From Thinopyrum elongatum (taxonomy: Eukaryota; Streptophyta; Magnoliopsida; Poales; Poaceae), in assembly GCA_011799875.1 (NCBI GenBank), contig CM022300.1, positions 234,372,807 to 234,436,806 of the forward strand: DNA of 64,000 nucleotides, written 5' to 3'. How positions within the stretch are numbered: position 1 is the first letter of the stretch; every line of letters begins with the position of its first letter. The position numbers and the translations under genes were made by a program. The notes beneath the pieces were generated by a model. It ran no database searches, was not told the DNA's origin, and was given only the letters and a program-made list of their open reading frames with translations. This document shows, piece after piece, positions 1-12,010 of this stretch.

Positions 1-283
1 CCTCGCCAGGCTTCCACTTGAAGTTGCCGAGATACATGACGTGTATATGGTGGTAAGTGGTGAGAGTGTGTGTGACGAAGTACACCCTTGTAGGGTAATA
101 TGATCTATTCGAATGGCCGGGTCCATGGATATGGACTACTTAGAAAACTTATATGGTTCATAGATAACTTGAAGTGGATACTCTAAAATGCGCAAGATAA
201 GCGTTCGTGCTATGGATGGCCTTCTCGTAGGAAGACGAGAGCGGATCCATAGTGGTGTATTGATATGGTGAATATGTGGACTC
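1..283. repeat. Old repeat, left part (split by Gypsy insertion)
   Basis: No open frame of note. This piece joins directly to 8004 once the Gypsy element and its gactc target duplication (279-283 and 7999-8003) are removed. The rejoined sequence looks like a decayed LTR retrotransposon, but I could not identify the family. Confidence 0.5.
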
Positions 284-1788
284 AGATAAACCACAAGTAT
301 AGGGGATCAATTGTAGCTTTTTTGATAAATAAGAGTGTCGAACCCAGCAAGGAGCTAAAGGTAGGATTTATATTCCCTTCAAGTTCTATCAACCACCGAT
401 ACAACTCTACACACACTTAACGTTCGCTTTATCTAGAACAAGTATGAAACTATTTTGTAGGTAATAGGATAGGTTTGCAAGAATAAAACTAGAGGTACTT
501 AGCAGAAATAAAACTAGGAGTAATTTTCAAGATAATAAAAGTTAGTTGTTTAGTAGAAAGATTTCTTGTCACACAAGAAAGTTATTTGTCCCTATGCAAT
601 TGATAACTAGACCGGTAATCATCATTGCAATTTTATATGAGGGAGAGGCATGAGCTAACATACTTTCCATACTTGGATCATATGCACTTATGATTGGAAC
701 TCTAGCAAGCATCTGCAACTACCAAAGACCATTAAGGTAAAACCCAACCATAGCATTAAGTATCAAGTCCTCTTTATCCGATACGCAACAACCCCCTTAC
801 TCGGGTATAAGCTTCTGTCACCCTCGCCACCCACTATAAGCAAATCATGAACGCATTGCAACACCCTACAAAGGGGATCCCACATGCTTGTGCGACACGG
901 AGGGCACCATAGGACAGCACCAAAATAAAACATACAACTCAAACCAATCACGATCATCAATCAACACATAGGACAAAACAAATCAACTCAAACATCATAG
1001 GATGGCAACACATCATTGGATAATAATATGTAGCATTGATCGCCATGTTTAAGTAGAGATTACAGCAGGGAGAAGAGGTGTTACACCGCTTCATAGAGGG
1101 GGAGAAAGTTGGTGTTGACGGTAGCAAGGTTGTTGGTGTAGATTGTCGTCATGATCCTTGCCCCGGCGGCATTCCGGCGCCATCGAGAGAGAGGGGGAGA
1201 GACCCCCTCCTCCTTCTTCTTGCTTGGCCTCCCCCCTAGATGGGAGGAGGTTTTCCCCTGTGGACCTTGGCCTCCATGGCACCCGGAGGGGCGAGAGCCC
1301 CTCCGAGATTGATTCTCTCTCTCTGTTCTCTTCTGTTTTGCGTTCTTGTTTTCTAGCCTTTCACCGTTTCTTAAATTCCCGGAGATCTGTAACTCTGATT
1401 GGGCTGAAATTTTAACATGATTTTTTTCTAGATATTATCTTTCTTGTGGTGAAAGAAGGGTAGCAACCGCCTTATGAGGTGCTCACTAGGTACCACGGCG
1501 CGCCCTGATGCCTAGTGGGCCCCTCGAGCACCGTCTTGCGTTGATTCTTCTTCCCAAAAAATTCACATATATTCCAAAATAAATCTCCGTAAATTTTTAT
1601 CACGTTTGGACTTTGTTTGATATGGATATTCTACGAAACAAAAACATGCATCAAATAGGAACTGGCACCGGACATTGGATCAATATGTTAGTCCCAAAAA
1701 ATAATATAAAATGTTGCCAAAAGTACATGAAACTTGTAAAATATTGGCATGAAATAATAAAAATTTATAGGTACGACGGAGTGTATCA
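284..1788 (-). repeat. 3' LTR of the 284-7998 Gypsy element
   Basis: It aligns along its whole length with 6466-7998. Its outer end has lost the canonical TG (the plus strand begins AG), while the other end is TATCA. It is about 1505 bp against 1533 bp for the partner; part of the shortfall is a missing piece near 1500 relative to 7690. Confidence 0.9.
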
Positions 1789-3905
1789 GCATCCTCAAGC
1801 TTAATTCCTGCTCGTCCTCAAGTAGGTAAATGATAAAAAAAAGATATTTTTTGATCTGGAATGCTACCTAGCATAATCTTGATCATATAATCTAATCATG
1901 GCATGAATATTAAGACACGACTGATTGAAAACAATAGTCTATAATTTGACATAAAGACTTAAATACTCAGGCATCCCAACAAACAATCATGTCTTTCAAA
2001 ATTTCAATGCTAAAGAACGTTATCCCTACAAAATTGTATAGTCTTGTCATGCTCCATCTTCTTAACACAAACAAGCTGAGCAATTGGTTCATACTTTTTA
2101 ACGCGCGTCAGCTTTTTCAACACCCACACAATACATGAGCGCAAGGCATGAACATAGCACTATGGGTGGAATAGAGTATGATGATAGGGGTAAACATGGA
2201 GAAGACAAAAATGTAGAAAGTCTCACATCGATGCGGCTAATCAACAAGCTATGGAGATGCCCATCAATTGATGTCAATGCGAGGAGTAGGGATTTCCATG
2301 CAACGGATGCACTAAGAGCTATAAGTGTATGAAAGCTCGACATGAAACTAAGTGGGTGTGCATCCAACTTGCTTGCTCGAAGACCTCGGGCATTTGAGGA
2401 AGCCCATCATCGGAATATACAAGCCATGTTCTATAATGAGAAATTCCCACTAGTATATGAAAGTGACAACATAGGAGACTCTCTACATGAAAAACATGGT
2501 GCTACTTTGAAGCACAAGTGTGGAAAGGATAGTAACAATGCCCCTTCTCTCTTTTTCTCTCATTTTTTTCTTCTTTTTTTTCCTTTTTTTCTTTTTTCCT
2601 TTTTTTTTATTTTTTTTCTTGGGCTCTTTTGGCCTCTTTTTTATGTCCGGAGTCTCATCCCGACTTGTGGGGGAATCATAGTCTCCATCATCCATTCCTC
2701 ACTGGGATAATGCTCTAATAATGAATACTGATGATCATCACACTTCTATTTACTTACAACTCGATATCTAGAACAATATGACTCTTTATGAATGCCTCTG
2801 GCGGTGTACCTGGACGTGCAATGATCTAGCGTGGCAAAGATATCAAAAAATGGACAAGCCATGAAAATATCATTGTAGCTATCTTACGATCATGCAAAGC
2901 AATATAACAACAAATGCTCAAGTCATGTATATGATGATGATGATGGAAGTTGCATGGCAATATATCTTGGAATGGCTATGGAAATGCCATAATAGGTAGA
3001 TATGGTGGCTATTTTGAGGAAGATATAATAAGGCTTATGTGTGATAGAGCGTATCATATCACGGGGTTTGGATGCACCGGCGAAGTTTGCACCAACTCTC
3101 GAGGTGAGAAAGGCTAGCAAATTGCGGAAAGGTGAGAGTGTGTATAATCCATGGACTCACATTAGTCATAAAGAACTCACATACTTATTGCGAAAGATTA
3201 TTAGCGCTCGAAGCAAAGTACTACTACGCATGCCCCTAGGGGGATAGATTGGTAGGAAAAGACCATCGCTCGTCCCCGACCGCCACTCATAAGGAAGAAA
3301 ATCAATAATAAATCATGCTCCAACTTCTTAGTATAACAAGAGACTATACATGCATGCTTCGGGAATCACAAACCTTAACATCAATATTCTTACTAAACCA
3401 CAAGGATTCACTAGTACCTCCCACATATTACCATCTCTATATCGCAAAACTATTGCAAGGAATCAAACATATCATATTCAGTGATCTATAAGTTTTATGT
3501 AGGATTTTATGACCAACCATGTGAATGACCAATTCCCGTTGACTCTCTAAATAGATATAAGTGAAGCAAGAGAATTTAATTCTTTCTACAAATGACTTGC
3601 CCACTCTCTAATAAGTATAAGTGAAGCAAAAGAGCATTCTACAAATAACAGTTTTCTATATGTAGAGAAACAGGCAATCCAAACTTCAAATGATATAAGC
3701 GAAGCACATGAAGCATTCTATAAAGCCATACTCAAAAGATATAAGTGAACTGCATGAAGCATTCTATAAACCAACCAAGGACTATCTCATACCAGAATGG
3801 TGCATTATGAAAAGAAAAATAAAAAGCACACGACGCTCCAAGATTTACGCATATCACATGAACAAAACAAAAATCAAAACATACCGATACTTGTTGAAGA
3901 AAGAT
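1789..3905 (-). other. 3' non-coding half of the Gypsy internal domain
   Basis: There is no convincing sense gene. Read on the minus strand this stretch lines up with 44830-46908 and 58753-60834 of the Gypsy dimer: the shared end next to the LTR (agcaggaattaagcttg), a pyrimidine tract at 2551-2625, and the region around 2935-3240. The plus strand (antisense to the element) stays open through 3041-3247. That frame has relatives at 45594-45830 and 59516-59752. Confidence 0.6.
3554..3751 (-). repeat. Four spaced copies of a GATATAAGTGAAGCA motif
   Basis: On the plus strand, near-identical 13-15 bp motifs begin at 3554, 3614, 3692 and 3739, separated by 47-78 bp. The reverse complement (TGCTTCACTTATATC) occurs three times at the matching place in each dimer internal domain (45017, 45058, 45123; 58939, 58980, 59044). 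Role unknown. Confidence 0.7.
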
Positions 3906-3987
3906 GGGATGCCTTCCGGGGCATCCCCAAGCTTAGATGCTTGAGTCTCCTCGAATATTTACTTGGGGTGCCTTGGGCATCCCCAAG
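3906..3987 (-). other. Paired hairpin module in retroelement RNA
   Basis: There are two inverted repeats. At 3906-3927, GGGATGCC and GGCATCCC pair around a short loop. At 3962-3987, CTTGGGG and CCCCAAG pair around 12 nt. Both occur at the matching place in the related dimer (44748-44830 and 58670-58752). The stem sequence also resembles the polypurine-tract flank AAGCTTGGGGATGC. Confidence 0.7.
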
Positions 3988-4763
3988 CTTTAACTCTTAC
4001 CTCTCCTCCTTCTCCTCATATCGAGACCTCCTCGATCTTCGAACACTTCATCCACACAAAACTTAACAAAACCTCCGTGAGATCCGTTAGCATAATAAAA
4101 CAAATCACTACTTTAAGTACTGTTGCAAACCATTCATATTTTATTTTTGCATTATAACTACCTTATTCTAACTTATCCATGGCTTATACCACCTATACAA
4201 TCCATAGTTCCATCAAAACAAGCAGAACAATACATCAAAAACAGAATAGTATGTAGCAATCTGAATATTGACTATACTTCTATAACTCCAAAAATTCTGA
4301 AAAATTAGGACAAAATAAAAAATTTGTGTGGCAGTACTGTGTAAACATTTCAGAAGTTTTTCACATTCTAGTTAAAAATGTAAATTCATGCACTATGGCA
4401 AAAGTATCTGTTTTTGCACCGCACACACCAAACAAGCAATCTAAACATCCTAAAGGCAAATCTTGGCACATTATAATACAATGGATTTGTACAAGGGGAT
4501 AATTATTTTTATTGAAAAGTTTCTATAATTCAAGGTTCACAAATTTTCCATGGGCATGAACAAATTTCAAGGAATTCCCCCACTTCAACGGTGTTCGTCT
4601 TTCTCACTTTCACTTTTCTTTTTGAAAAGTTTAGGTTCCCCTCTATATTTTTTCATTTTTAAACTTTATAAAAGCACACAATAGAAAAAATGACTCTCTA
4701 AAACTTCTGGGTTGTCTCCCTGGCAGCGCTTTCTTTAAAGCCACTAAGCTAGGCATATAGTGC

Positions 4764-6341
4764 TCAAGTAATTGATCCACCCGGATCCCAAGGTATATCA
4801 AAGCCAATTTTAATTAACAATGATTTGTAATTTAGTAAGGAACACAAAGCAATATATGTCATGCAATGACGAAGTCTAACTCTCCTCCTATGCATTGGCA
4901 TGTCATAAAAGAACAATTCCTGCACACAAAGTAAAGTCCAATACATAGCATAAACAGTTTCTTGCAATTTTATCGTATTGGAAACATAGAGAGGCCGAGA
5001 TGTCGTTTCTCTCTCATAATAATTGCACGTAGGAGCAGCAAGCACATGCATATTATATTCATCAAAATCATCATTTGCAATACTCCCTCCGTCACGGTTT
5101 AGAAGGCGTGCTTGGAAATTCTCTAGGACCTAGGTGGTTATCTATTGGTTGTGAGATGGGCTAAAAAATAGCATTCACACTACACATGCATATAGGAGTA
5201 GTACATCGGAGTACTAATTAGCTACTAGGAGTAAATGCAATGTGCCCTAAACCTTGTCTATTGTGGAAACGCACGCAAATTTAACTGTGCCTTCTAAACT
5301 GTGACGGAGGGAGTAGTAAAATGCAACCCATCAATATAATCCTTAATAAGAGCAAACTTCTCCAATATAGTGTAGTTTGGAGAATTCAAAAAGATAATAG
5401 GACTTTGATGTGTGGGTGCAATAGCAACAATTTCATGTTTAACATAAGGAACTATAGCAAGTTCATCTTCATAAGCATAATTCATATTGGCATCTTGGCC
5501 ACAAGCATAGCAAGCATCAATTTCATCAAAAAGGGACATTTCAAATGAATCAACGGGATCATAGCAATTATCATAGCATTCATCTTTCGGTAAGCACGAA
5601 GGGAAATTAAACAATGTATGGGATAAAGAGTTACTCTCATTAGAAGGTGGGAACAGGTGATCAATTTGCTCTTCCCCCTTTTGTTCTTCACTCTCCTCCT
5701 CATCTTTTTCATCTAATGAGCTCACAATTTTAGAAATTTCTTCTTCCATAGATTCCTACAAAATATTAGTCTCTTCTTGGACAGCGGAGACTTTCTCAAT
5801 AAATGCATCAATATCGGCATTGTATTTATAATTATCATAGCAATATTTATAGCATAATTTTCATATCTGTAAATAGCATCATCATAATCTTCATACTCTT
5901 CAAACAGACATTTAATTTCACAAGCACCCTTAAAAGCAACAAATTCTTCTATTCGTTCCACATCATAGTAGTCATATATACCATTAGCATAAGAAGCCAA
6001 GGTTTCATTATCATTTAATTCACATGAAAAGGGAAGGTGTGGAGACTTCATCCTAGAGCAACAAGTATAATCATATCTCAAGCATAGATCCCAAGCATAC
6101 CAATGTTACATTTCAATTTGATCCCATAAGAGTTTCCTTTTTGAGTCAAGCGATAATCCCTAAAGCATTCACGTTGATCCAACATGTCTCCCATTATCAA
6201 GTTGAATGGGGTTTTCTTAGGATTATCAAAGTAGTGTTTAATATTTTCAACATAACGAGCGTCGAGGGTTTTAGGAGGTTCCCCATCGACATGAGTAGCA
6301 AGTACAACTAATTTATTTGGTATTTCGTGTTCCATATCCAT
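4764..6341 (-). pseudogene. Gag-position coding segments, degraded and MITE-split
   Basis: Read on the minus strand from the primer site, open segments lie at 6341-6078 (starts MDMEHEIPNK), 6081-5722, 5749-5294 and 5051-4764. They are partly in different frames, so at least one frameshift separates them. The middle segment is very acidic and rich in Asp, Glu and Tyr. Its frame runs into a Stowaway MITE at 5313 and ends inside it; the last segment resumes on the far side. I recognise no conserved domain. The position just after the primer site suggests a Gag-like role, but that is inference. The proteins do not resemble the Gag-like protein of the dimer at 57412-58008, although the DNA downstream of both is homologous. 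Confidence 0.55.
5083..5313. mobile_element. Stowaway MITE
   Basis: Terminal inverted repeats start CTCCCTCCGTCAC and end GTGACGGAGGGAG, flanked by TA at 5081-5082 and 5314-5315. It has no coding capacity. It inserted into the gag-position frame of the Gypsy element, so it is younger than that element. Confidence 0.92.
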
Positions 6342-6437
6342 AACTAAAGATAAAGAACAACTTAGAATAGGAAATAAAAACTACTTAGTGATAAAGCAAA
6401 CAAGCACACACGAGAATATTCACCCCACGCTATTGCT

Positions 6438-6454
6438 CCCCAGCAACGGCACCA
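6438..6454 (-). other. Primer binding site, tRNA-Asp type
   Basis: The minus strand reads TGGTGCCGTTGCTGGGG. This differs at two positions from TGGCGCCGTTGCCGGGG, the complement of the plant tRNA-Asp 3' end. It lies about 11 nt from the LTR edge at 6466. Confidence 0.8.
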
Positions 6455-6465
6455 GAAAAAGGTCT

Positions 6466-7998
6466 TGATAACCCACAAGTATAGGGGATCAATTGTAGCT
6501 TTTTTGATAAATAAGAGTGTCGAACCCAAAGAGGAGCTAAAGGTAGGATTTATATCCCCTTAAAGTTCTATCGACCACCGATACAACTCTAGGCGCACTT
6601 AACATTCCCTTTACCTAGAACAAGTATGAAACTATTTTGTAGGTGATAGGATAGGTTTGCAAGAATAAAACTAGAGGTACTTAGCAGAAATAAAACTAGG
6701 AGTAATTTGCAAGATAATAAAAGTTAGTTGTTTAGTAGAAAGACTTTTTGTCGCACAAGAATGTTATTTGTACCTAGGCAATCGATAATTAGATCGGTAA
6801 TCATCATTGCAATTTTATATGAGGGAGAGGCATGAGCTAACATACTTTCTGTACTTGGATCATATGCAGTTAATATTGGAACTCTAGCAAGCATCCGCAA
6901 CTACCAAAGATCATTAAGGTAAAACCCAACCATGGCATTAAGTATCAAGTCCTCTTTATCCCATACGCAACAACCCCCTTACTCGGGTTATAAGCTTCTG
7001 TCACTCTCGCCACCCACTATAAGCGAATCATGAACATATTGCAACACCCTACAACGGGGATCCCACGCACTTGCATGACACAGAGGGCACCATAGGAGAG
7101 CACCAAAATAAAACATACAACTCAAACCAATCATGATCATCAATCAACCCATAGGACAAAACTAATCTACTCAAACATCATAGGATGGCAACACATCAGT
7201 GGATAATAATATGTAGCATTGAGCACCATGTTTAAGTAGAGATTACAACAGGGAGAAGAGGTGGTACACCGCTGCATAGAGGGTGAGAAAGTTGGTGTTG
7301 ACGGTAGCAAGGTTGGTTGTGTAGATCGCCGTCATGATCCTTGCCCCGGCGGCGTTCCGGTGCCACCGGGAGAGAGGAGAGAGGGGGAGAGAGCCCCCCT
7401 CCTTCTTCTTCTTTCTTGGCCTCCCCCTAGATGGGAGGAGGTTTTCCCTCTGGACCTTGGCCTCCATGGCACCCGGAGGGGCGAGATCCCCTCCGAGATT
7501 GGATCTCTCTCTCTCTGTTCTCTTCTGTTTGGCGTTCCTGTTTTCTGGCCTTTCACCGTTTCTTAGATTTTCGGAGATCTGTAATTCTGATTGGGCTGAA
7601 ATTTTAACACGATTTTTTCCAGATACTATCCTTCTTCTGGCGAAAGAAGGGCAGCAACCGCCTTATGAGGTGATCACTAGGTTGCACAGTGCGCCCTACC
7701 CCCCTCGGCGCGCCCTGATGCCTAGTGGGCCCCTCGAGCACCATCTTGCATTGATTCTTCTTCCAAAAATTCACATACATTCCAAAATAAATCTCCATAA
7801 ATTTTTATCGCATTTGAACTTCGTTTGATATGGATATTCTATGAAACAATAAACATGCAACAAACAGGAACTGGCACTGCGCACCGGATCAATATGTTAG
7901 TCCCAAAAAGTAATATAAAATGTTGCCAAAAGTATATGAAAGTTGTAGAATATTGGCATGAAACAATCAGAAATTATAGATACGACGGAGACGTATCA
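6466..7998 (-). repeat. 5' LTR of the 284-7998 Gypsy element
   Basis: On the plus strand it begins TGATAACCCACAAG and ends ACGTATCA, giving intact TG...CA ends. It is near-identical to 284-1788 and adjoins the primer site. Confidence 0.92.
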
Positions 7999-8003
7999 GA
8001 CTC

Positions 8004-8647
8004 GTGTGCACTTTCTCACCTCAAAGAAGTTACTGGTAGTCGTAGTACATGCTAGCCACTGAGTCAAAGCTGGATTGCTGTAGTTAAACTCCACCACCCC
8101 TTTGTTGATACTGATGCATATGTAGATAGTTCTAATGTAAGTCTTGCTGAGTACATTTGTACTCATGTTTGCTTAATTTATGTTTTCCAGAGGAGGCTTC
8201 AGTCTCACTAGTATTTTCCATGTGGCTTCGACAATTAGCTTGGGAATCCCAGACAGTGGTCTGGTTTCTTTGGAGGGTCTTGTAGATAGACAAGCTTTCT
8301 AGCCTTCTTTCTTTTCAGCTATCTGTACTCAGACATGTTTATGCTTCTGCTTGTTGCTTGTATGATTTTGTATGTCGGGTCATGAGACCCATGTTTGTAA
8401 TATCATGCTATGTATGGCTCTTTGGAGATTTCTAAATAAATACTTGAGTCGTAGAGTTATGTTGTGATGCCATGTTGTATTTACACATATCGTGCATAGT
8501 GTGTGTATGTTTAAAATGCACTAGTATGTGTGGGTTTCAACACCTAGTTCTTTATTCTTGGTTGCCTTCCTTATGGGGAAATGCCGCCTAGTGCTTCCAT
8601 CTGGAACACATGGATTGACCGGCATGTGTCCTTCTTTGCTCCTATCA
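8004..8647 (+). repeat. Old LTR-like repeat, right part
   Basis: This continues the repeat of 1-283. It contains an AATAAA signal at 8435-8440 followed by text typical of an LTR R-U5 region. It is cut off abruptly at 8647/8648 by the next LTR element. No gene seen. Confidence 0.5.
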
Positions 8648-9163
8648 TGGTTTTGTCACGGCAGATGTCCTAGTGTGAGGACTTAGTCATGAGGCCATCA
8701 CAACTAGGAGGTTAGCTTGTCGGGGTTGATCGGAATCGAGAGACACGAGTTTACCCAGGTTTGGCCCCTCACGATCGAGGTAATAGCTTACTTCCTGCTT
8801 GTTGCTTATTGCTTGGGGATCAATTACAAGGGAGCGGATTCACTTGACCTAGCTCTTGATCGATTGTAACTTAGTCCTATCTGCCTATGGGACTCGCATT
8901 TATATACATGTCGAGGCCCAGGGCTTACAAGAGTCCGGGTCATACTACGATCCATGACCTAGTATGTTTCTGACTTGTCTTGTTTCCTAAGTAAGGAAAC
9001 TCCTGGCGGCTTACGCTTTCCGGGCCTTGTGTCGCCATCTTCGGATACTGGGCCGTAAGCCGGCCTGCTTGGTGAACCACCCTACTAGACTTGTTCCTCG
9101 GCGCCATGGCCCATCTTGAGTCTTGCTCATCAGCCGCCACCTGGATGACCCGGCCTTAGAATG
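8648..9163 (-). repeat. Left LTR of the minus-strand element, first part
   Basis: It aligns with 24227-24671 from tggttttgtcacgg onward. After removing the Tat insertion and one gaatg copy, the LTR continues at 22426-22457 and ends in cccacca. The complete LTR would be about 548 bp. Confidence 0.8.
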
Positions 9164-9344
9164 TGTCGGTGTACTAAGTATTGGGCCACTAGTACCCCGT
9201 ACTTGTGCACGGGCAGTTGTAGCCATCCTCGCGGCAAGGCTTGCCGGGGAACAGTTCAAGGTTGGTTCAAGCCACCAAAGAAATCATCTAGTCAGAGATC
9301 TGAGGATCAGCAGATAAGAAGAGCTAGAATCCGAAGGCCAGCTT

Positions 9345-9366
9345 CCCCGGCAAGATCTTGCCGGGG
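9345..9366. repeat. Perfect 22-bp palindrome in LTR
   Basis: The arms are CCCCGGCAAGA and its exact reverse complement with no spacer. The same palindrome is intact in the 3' LTR at 21747-21768. It lies upstream of the TATA box, in presumed U3. Confidence 0.9.
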
Positions 9367-9680
9367 TGGCCTGCGGAGCCCGGCAAGGCTTGGCGCCCGA
9401 CAAGGTTTTGTTGCTGTGCCACCGCTCTAGCATAGCGACAAACCCGACAATCTGGGTCCTTCTTTGGATGCGTGGCAACGCGCCAGTGGAGGAGAGCTTA
9501 AGCGGTGCTGATGGGATGGCCCCTTTTTCCATCCCCAAGAAAGTAAGGACACCTAAACGGACACCTCACGGTGCATTAAATGCGTTCGTCCTAGTCCATC
9601 AGGGGTTAGGTATGTTAACCCTGTAGCTACTTTACACCTCAATGTATGTACATTTTTCCACTATGGTGACCCCTTGATGG

Positions 9681-9689
9681 TATAAAAGG
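9681..9689 (+). promoter_or_regulatory. LTR TATA box
   Basis: TATAAAAGG is preceded by gtgaccccttga. The same arrangement appears in the 3' LTR (22134-22142) and, slightly changed, in the solo LTR at 35923-35930. This core promoter is therefore conserved between two LTR families. Confidence 0.75.
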
Positions 9690-9971
9690 AGGCCCACGGC
9701 AACTGCTACAGGGGAGGAGAACTTCCGGCCCATTCTGCATGCGTAGCTGCTCTTTGAACGTACTGTTCACTTCGAGCGCTCCTAGAGGCTGGGCTTAAGA
9801 ACACTAATAAGAACACAAGGCAGGAGTAGGGTTTTACGCTGATCAGCGGCCCGAATCTGGGTAAATTCTTCCCGCGTCGATCGTTGGTTCTGCTCTTTGC
9901 GCATACCTCTCCCCCCGCCGAATCGTAAAGGGGTCTCTTGGGATCCCATAGGTGTCGCACGCCGACATCTT

Positions 9972-9989
9972 TGGCGCGCCAGGTAGGGG
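9972..9989 (+). other. Primer binding site of the Tat element
   Basis: TGGCGCGCCAGGTAGGGG lies 4 nt after the 5' LTR. It has the form of a complement to a tRNA 3' end; related rice elements such as RIRE2 use tRNA-Arg, but I did not check the tRNA. Confidence 0.7.
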
Positions 9990-10054
9990 GATTGAAGGTT
10001 GCGTGAACCTGATCTAGTGATCGGTGCCTTAGTTTCTTCGTCATCTTCATCATC

Positions 10055-12010
10055 ATGCCACCCAAGAAGAAGAGCGCTGCGACAGCGCAACCATCCACGT
10101 CCGTTTTACCTGAGCCTTCACGTACAGGCGATGGCGTGGGTGCAGTAGGAAGAAGACTAGAACCCCCACGGCGTTCTGGTGATCTGAGCCAGGCGAGCGG
10201 CATCGTTCGCAGTGGCAGCGGTAACCTACACACCGCTGGATCCAGAGACGGAGCTGTGTTGCCTACGGGTGGCACAACGAATTCCAGAGATTGGAGGGCG
10301 CCTGCTGGAGCTCCCGCGCCGGCGCAAGCATCATGACCTACTCAGGTCGCGCACGACGAGCGACGTCATGGCACTGGTGGTTCAGGGCGTGCCCATGAAA
10401 AGATTTCTGCGCATCGATCCCAAGATGCGCGGGACCAACATGCACATCAAGCTGCCGGCGGAGGTGGCGCGTGGTCGTGTGACCGTGGTGGTGCTCCTTC
10501 TAATATGGTTAGGAGTCAGAGCACCTCACGTACCTCGCACCTGTCGCCGCCGCCTACGCCAGCGGAAGCCTTGGCACGTGTGCAGCTGCTCCTCGATTTC
10601 CCTCCTGCCCCAGAGAAGATGGAGGAGTGGCGAGCTACTATCCAGAACCTTATCAGCTTCGCCAACAAAGATGGGCCACAAGAGGCAGGGCCCTCACAGC
10701 GAAGGCCCATCAATCTGGCGTGAGCCGATGTGGAGAAAACCGGAGGTGGTGCAACCACGGTGCCCTCCCCTCCGCGGCACCAGCGGCGGCCGACAACCCA
10801 GTAGGTCGACCGCCGTGAAGAAGTTTCCACGGCGTCGTCCGATCCACGGATGCACCGCGACCAGCGTCAAGTTCTCCAGGAACGAGGCAAGGAGGACGCT
10901 CGAACTACCATCGAGCAGCGACGGGAAGCGCGCTATCAGTCTGATAAGCGTGCAGGGATGGCTGTCGATGAGCCTGCGCCAGGGGACGTAGGAAACTTGC
11001 CTTATTAGGTGGGGACTCCAGCATTTACCCGTGAGCTGCGGCAAGTCCAGTGGCCCAATTCCCAAACCTTCAAGCCGGAGGTCCCGGAGAAATATGACGG
11101 TAAGACCCATCCCTCGGAGTTCCTGAGCATCTACACCATTGCGGTGCAGGCTGCCGGGGGCCAAGATGACAAGATACTTGCCAACTACTTCCCGTTGGTG
11201 CTTAAGCCCAACGTCAGGTCGTGGTTGATGCATCTGCCGGAGAATTCTATTTCTTCTTGGTCAGATTTGTGCCATCAGTTTGTTGGCGCCTTTGTTGGAG
11301 GCCACCAAGCTCCTGGCCAAGAGAGTGATTTGCATATCATCCCTCAGAAGGAGGGCGAATCCCTGCGCAAATTTATGCAGAGGTTCAGCCGGGTGCAGTA
11401 TAATATTCCTGACGTTCACCCTGCCGCTGTCATTAGCGCGTTTCATCAGAACGTGCGTAACCGCAGAATGCGGGAAGAGCTGGCAATGAACAAAGTCAGG
11501 AGTATTGCCGAGCTTTACGCTCTGGCCGATAAATGCGCTCAAGCTGAAGAGGGGAGGAAACTCCCTGGCGAGGCTGTTGGCGCGGCGGGCGAATCCGAAG
11601 ATGAAGATGCCGCGACCCCATCAAGGAAAGGCCGGCGGCGGAACAGGAAACCCGGAGGCAAGGCCGTGCTTGCTGTCGAGGAATCCGGCAACCCCGGAGC
11701 CGCCAAGAAGGCCAAGGTTGGTGACCCCGGCAAGGATCTTGCCGGGTGCCCTTCCTGTCAGGCCTTGGCGGCTGCCGACAAGTCGGAAACCTCCGGCAAG
11801 CAGTATTGCAAGATCCATCGCACCAAGGGCCACGATCTCCAAAACTGCCGGCAAGTTGAACAGCTTGCCGAGAAACAGAGGGCCGAATATGAAAGGCGAG
11901 ATAAGGAGAAGGCCCAAGATGGTGCTGATGGATCCGGCAAGAAGCGCGGTGGCCGAGGGGGGCGCCGCGGCAAGGCCAAGCAACAGAAGGATAGGCCCGC
12001 TCGGGGCTGA
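10055..12010 (+). pseudogene. Gag of the Tat element (five stops)
   Basis: The frame starts at ATG 10055 (MPPKKK) and stays in register through the whole region. Stops fall at 10334 (TGA), 10721 (TGA), 10802 (TAG), 11006 (TAG) and 12008 (TGA). The retrotransposon Gag domain is clear at about 11210-11560 (SWSDLCHQFVGAF, then LRKFMQRFSRVQ). A zinc-knuckle-like CKIHRTKGHDLQNCRQ follows near 11806, and a Lys/Arg/Gly-rich tail ends the segment. Every stop can be explained by one C-to-T change in CGA or CAG. Gag would form the particle and bind element RNA. There is no frameshift in this part. Confidence 0.85.

Larger units (their letters stand above)
284..7998 (-). mobile_element. Non-autonomous Gypsy LTR retrotransposon, full length
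   Basis: The element is complete, with two LTRs (284-1788 and 6466-7998) and a perfect 5-bp target duplication, gactc, at 279-283 and 7999-8003. The primer site next to the right LTR matches the 3' end of plant tRNA-Asp, so transcription runs on the minus strand. The internal domain (1789-6465) holds degraded coding segments near the primer site and then about 3 kb of non-coding DNA. I see no protease, reverse transcriptase or integrase, so it would need enzymes from a partner. The LTR type (TGATACGTCTCC start) resembles the Sabrina/WHAM group of Triticeae; that name is a guess. A Stowaway MITE sits inside at 5083-5313. Confidence 0.9.
9164..9967 (+). repeat. 5' LTR of the Tat element
   Basis: It begins TGTCGGTGTACTAAG and ends GCCGACA. 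It has TATAAAAGG at 9681-9689 and a perfect 22-bp palindrome at 9345-9366. It is 51 bp shorter than the 3' LTR because a 17-bp repeat block has fewer units. Confidence 0.93.

Noticed and set aside
1158..7828. Frames in both LTRs of the first Gypsy element (1158-1415, 7334-7828)
   Set aside because: They lie in LTR leader sequence and do not match each other as proteins once indels are considered.
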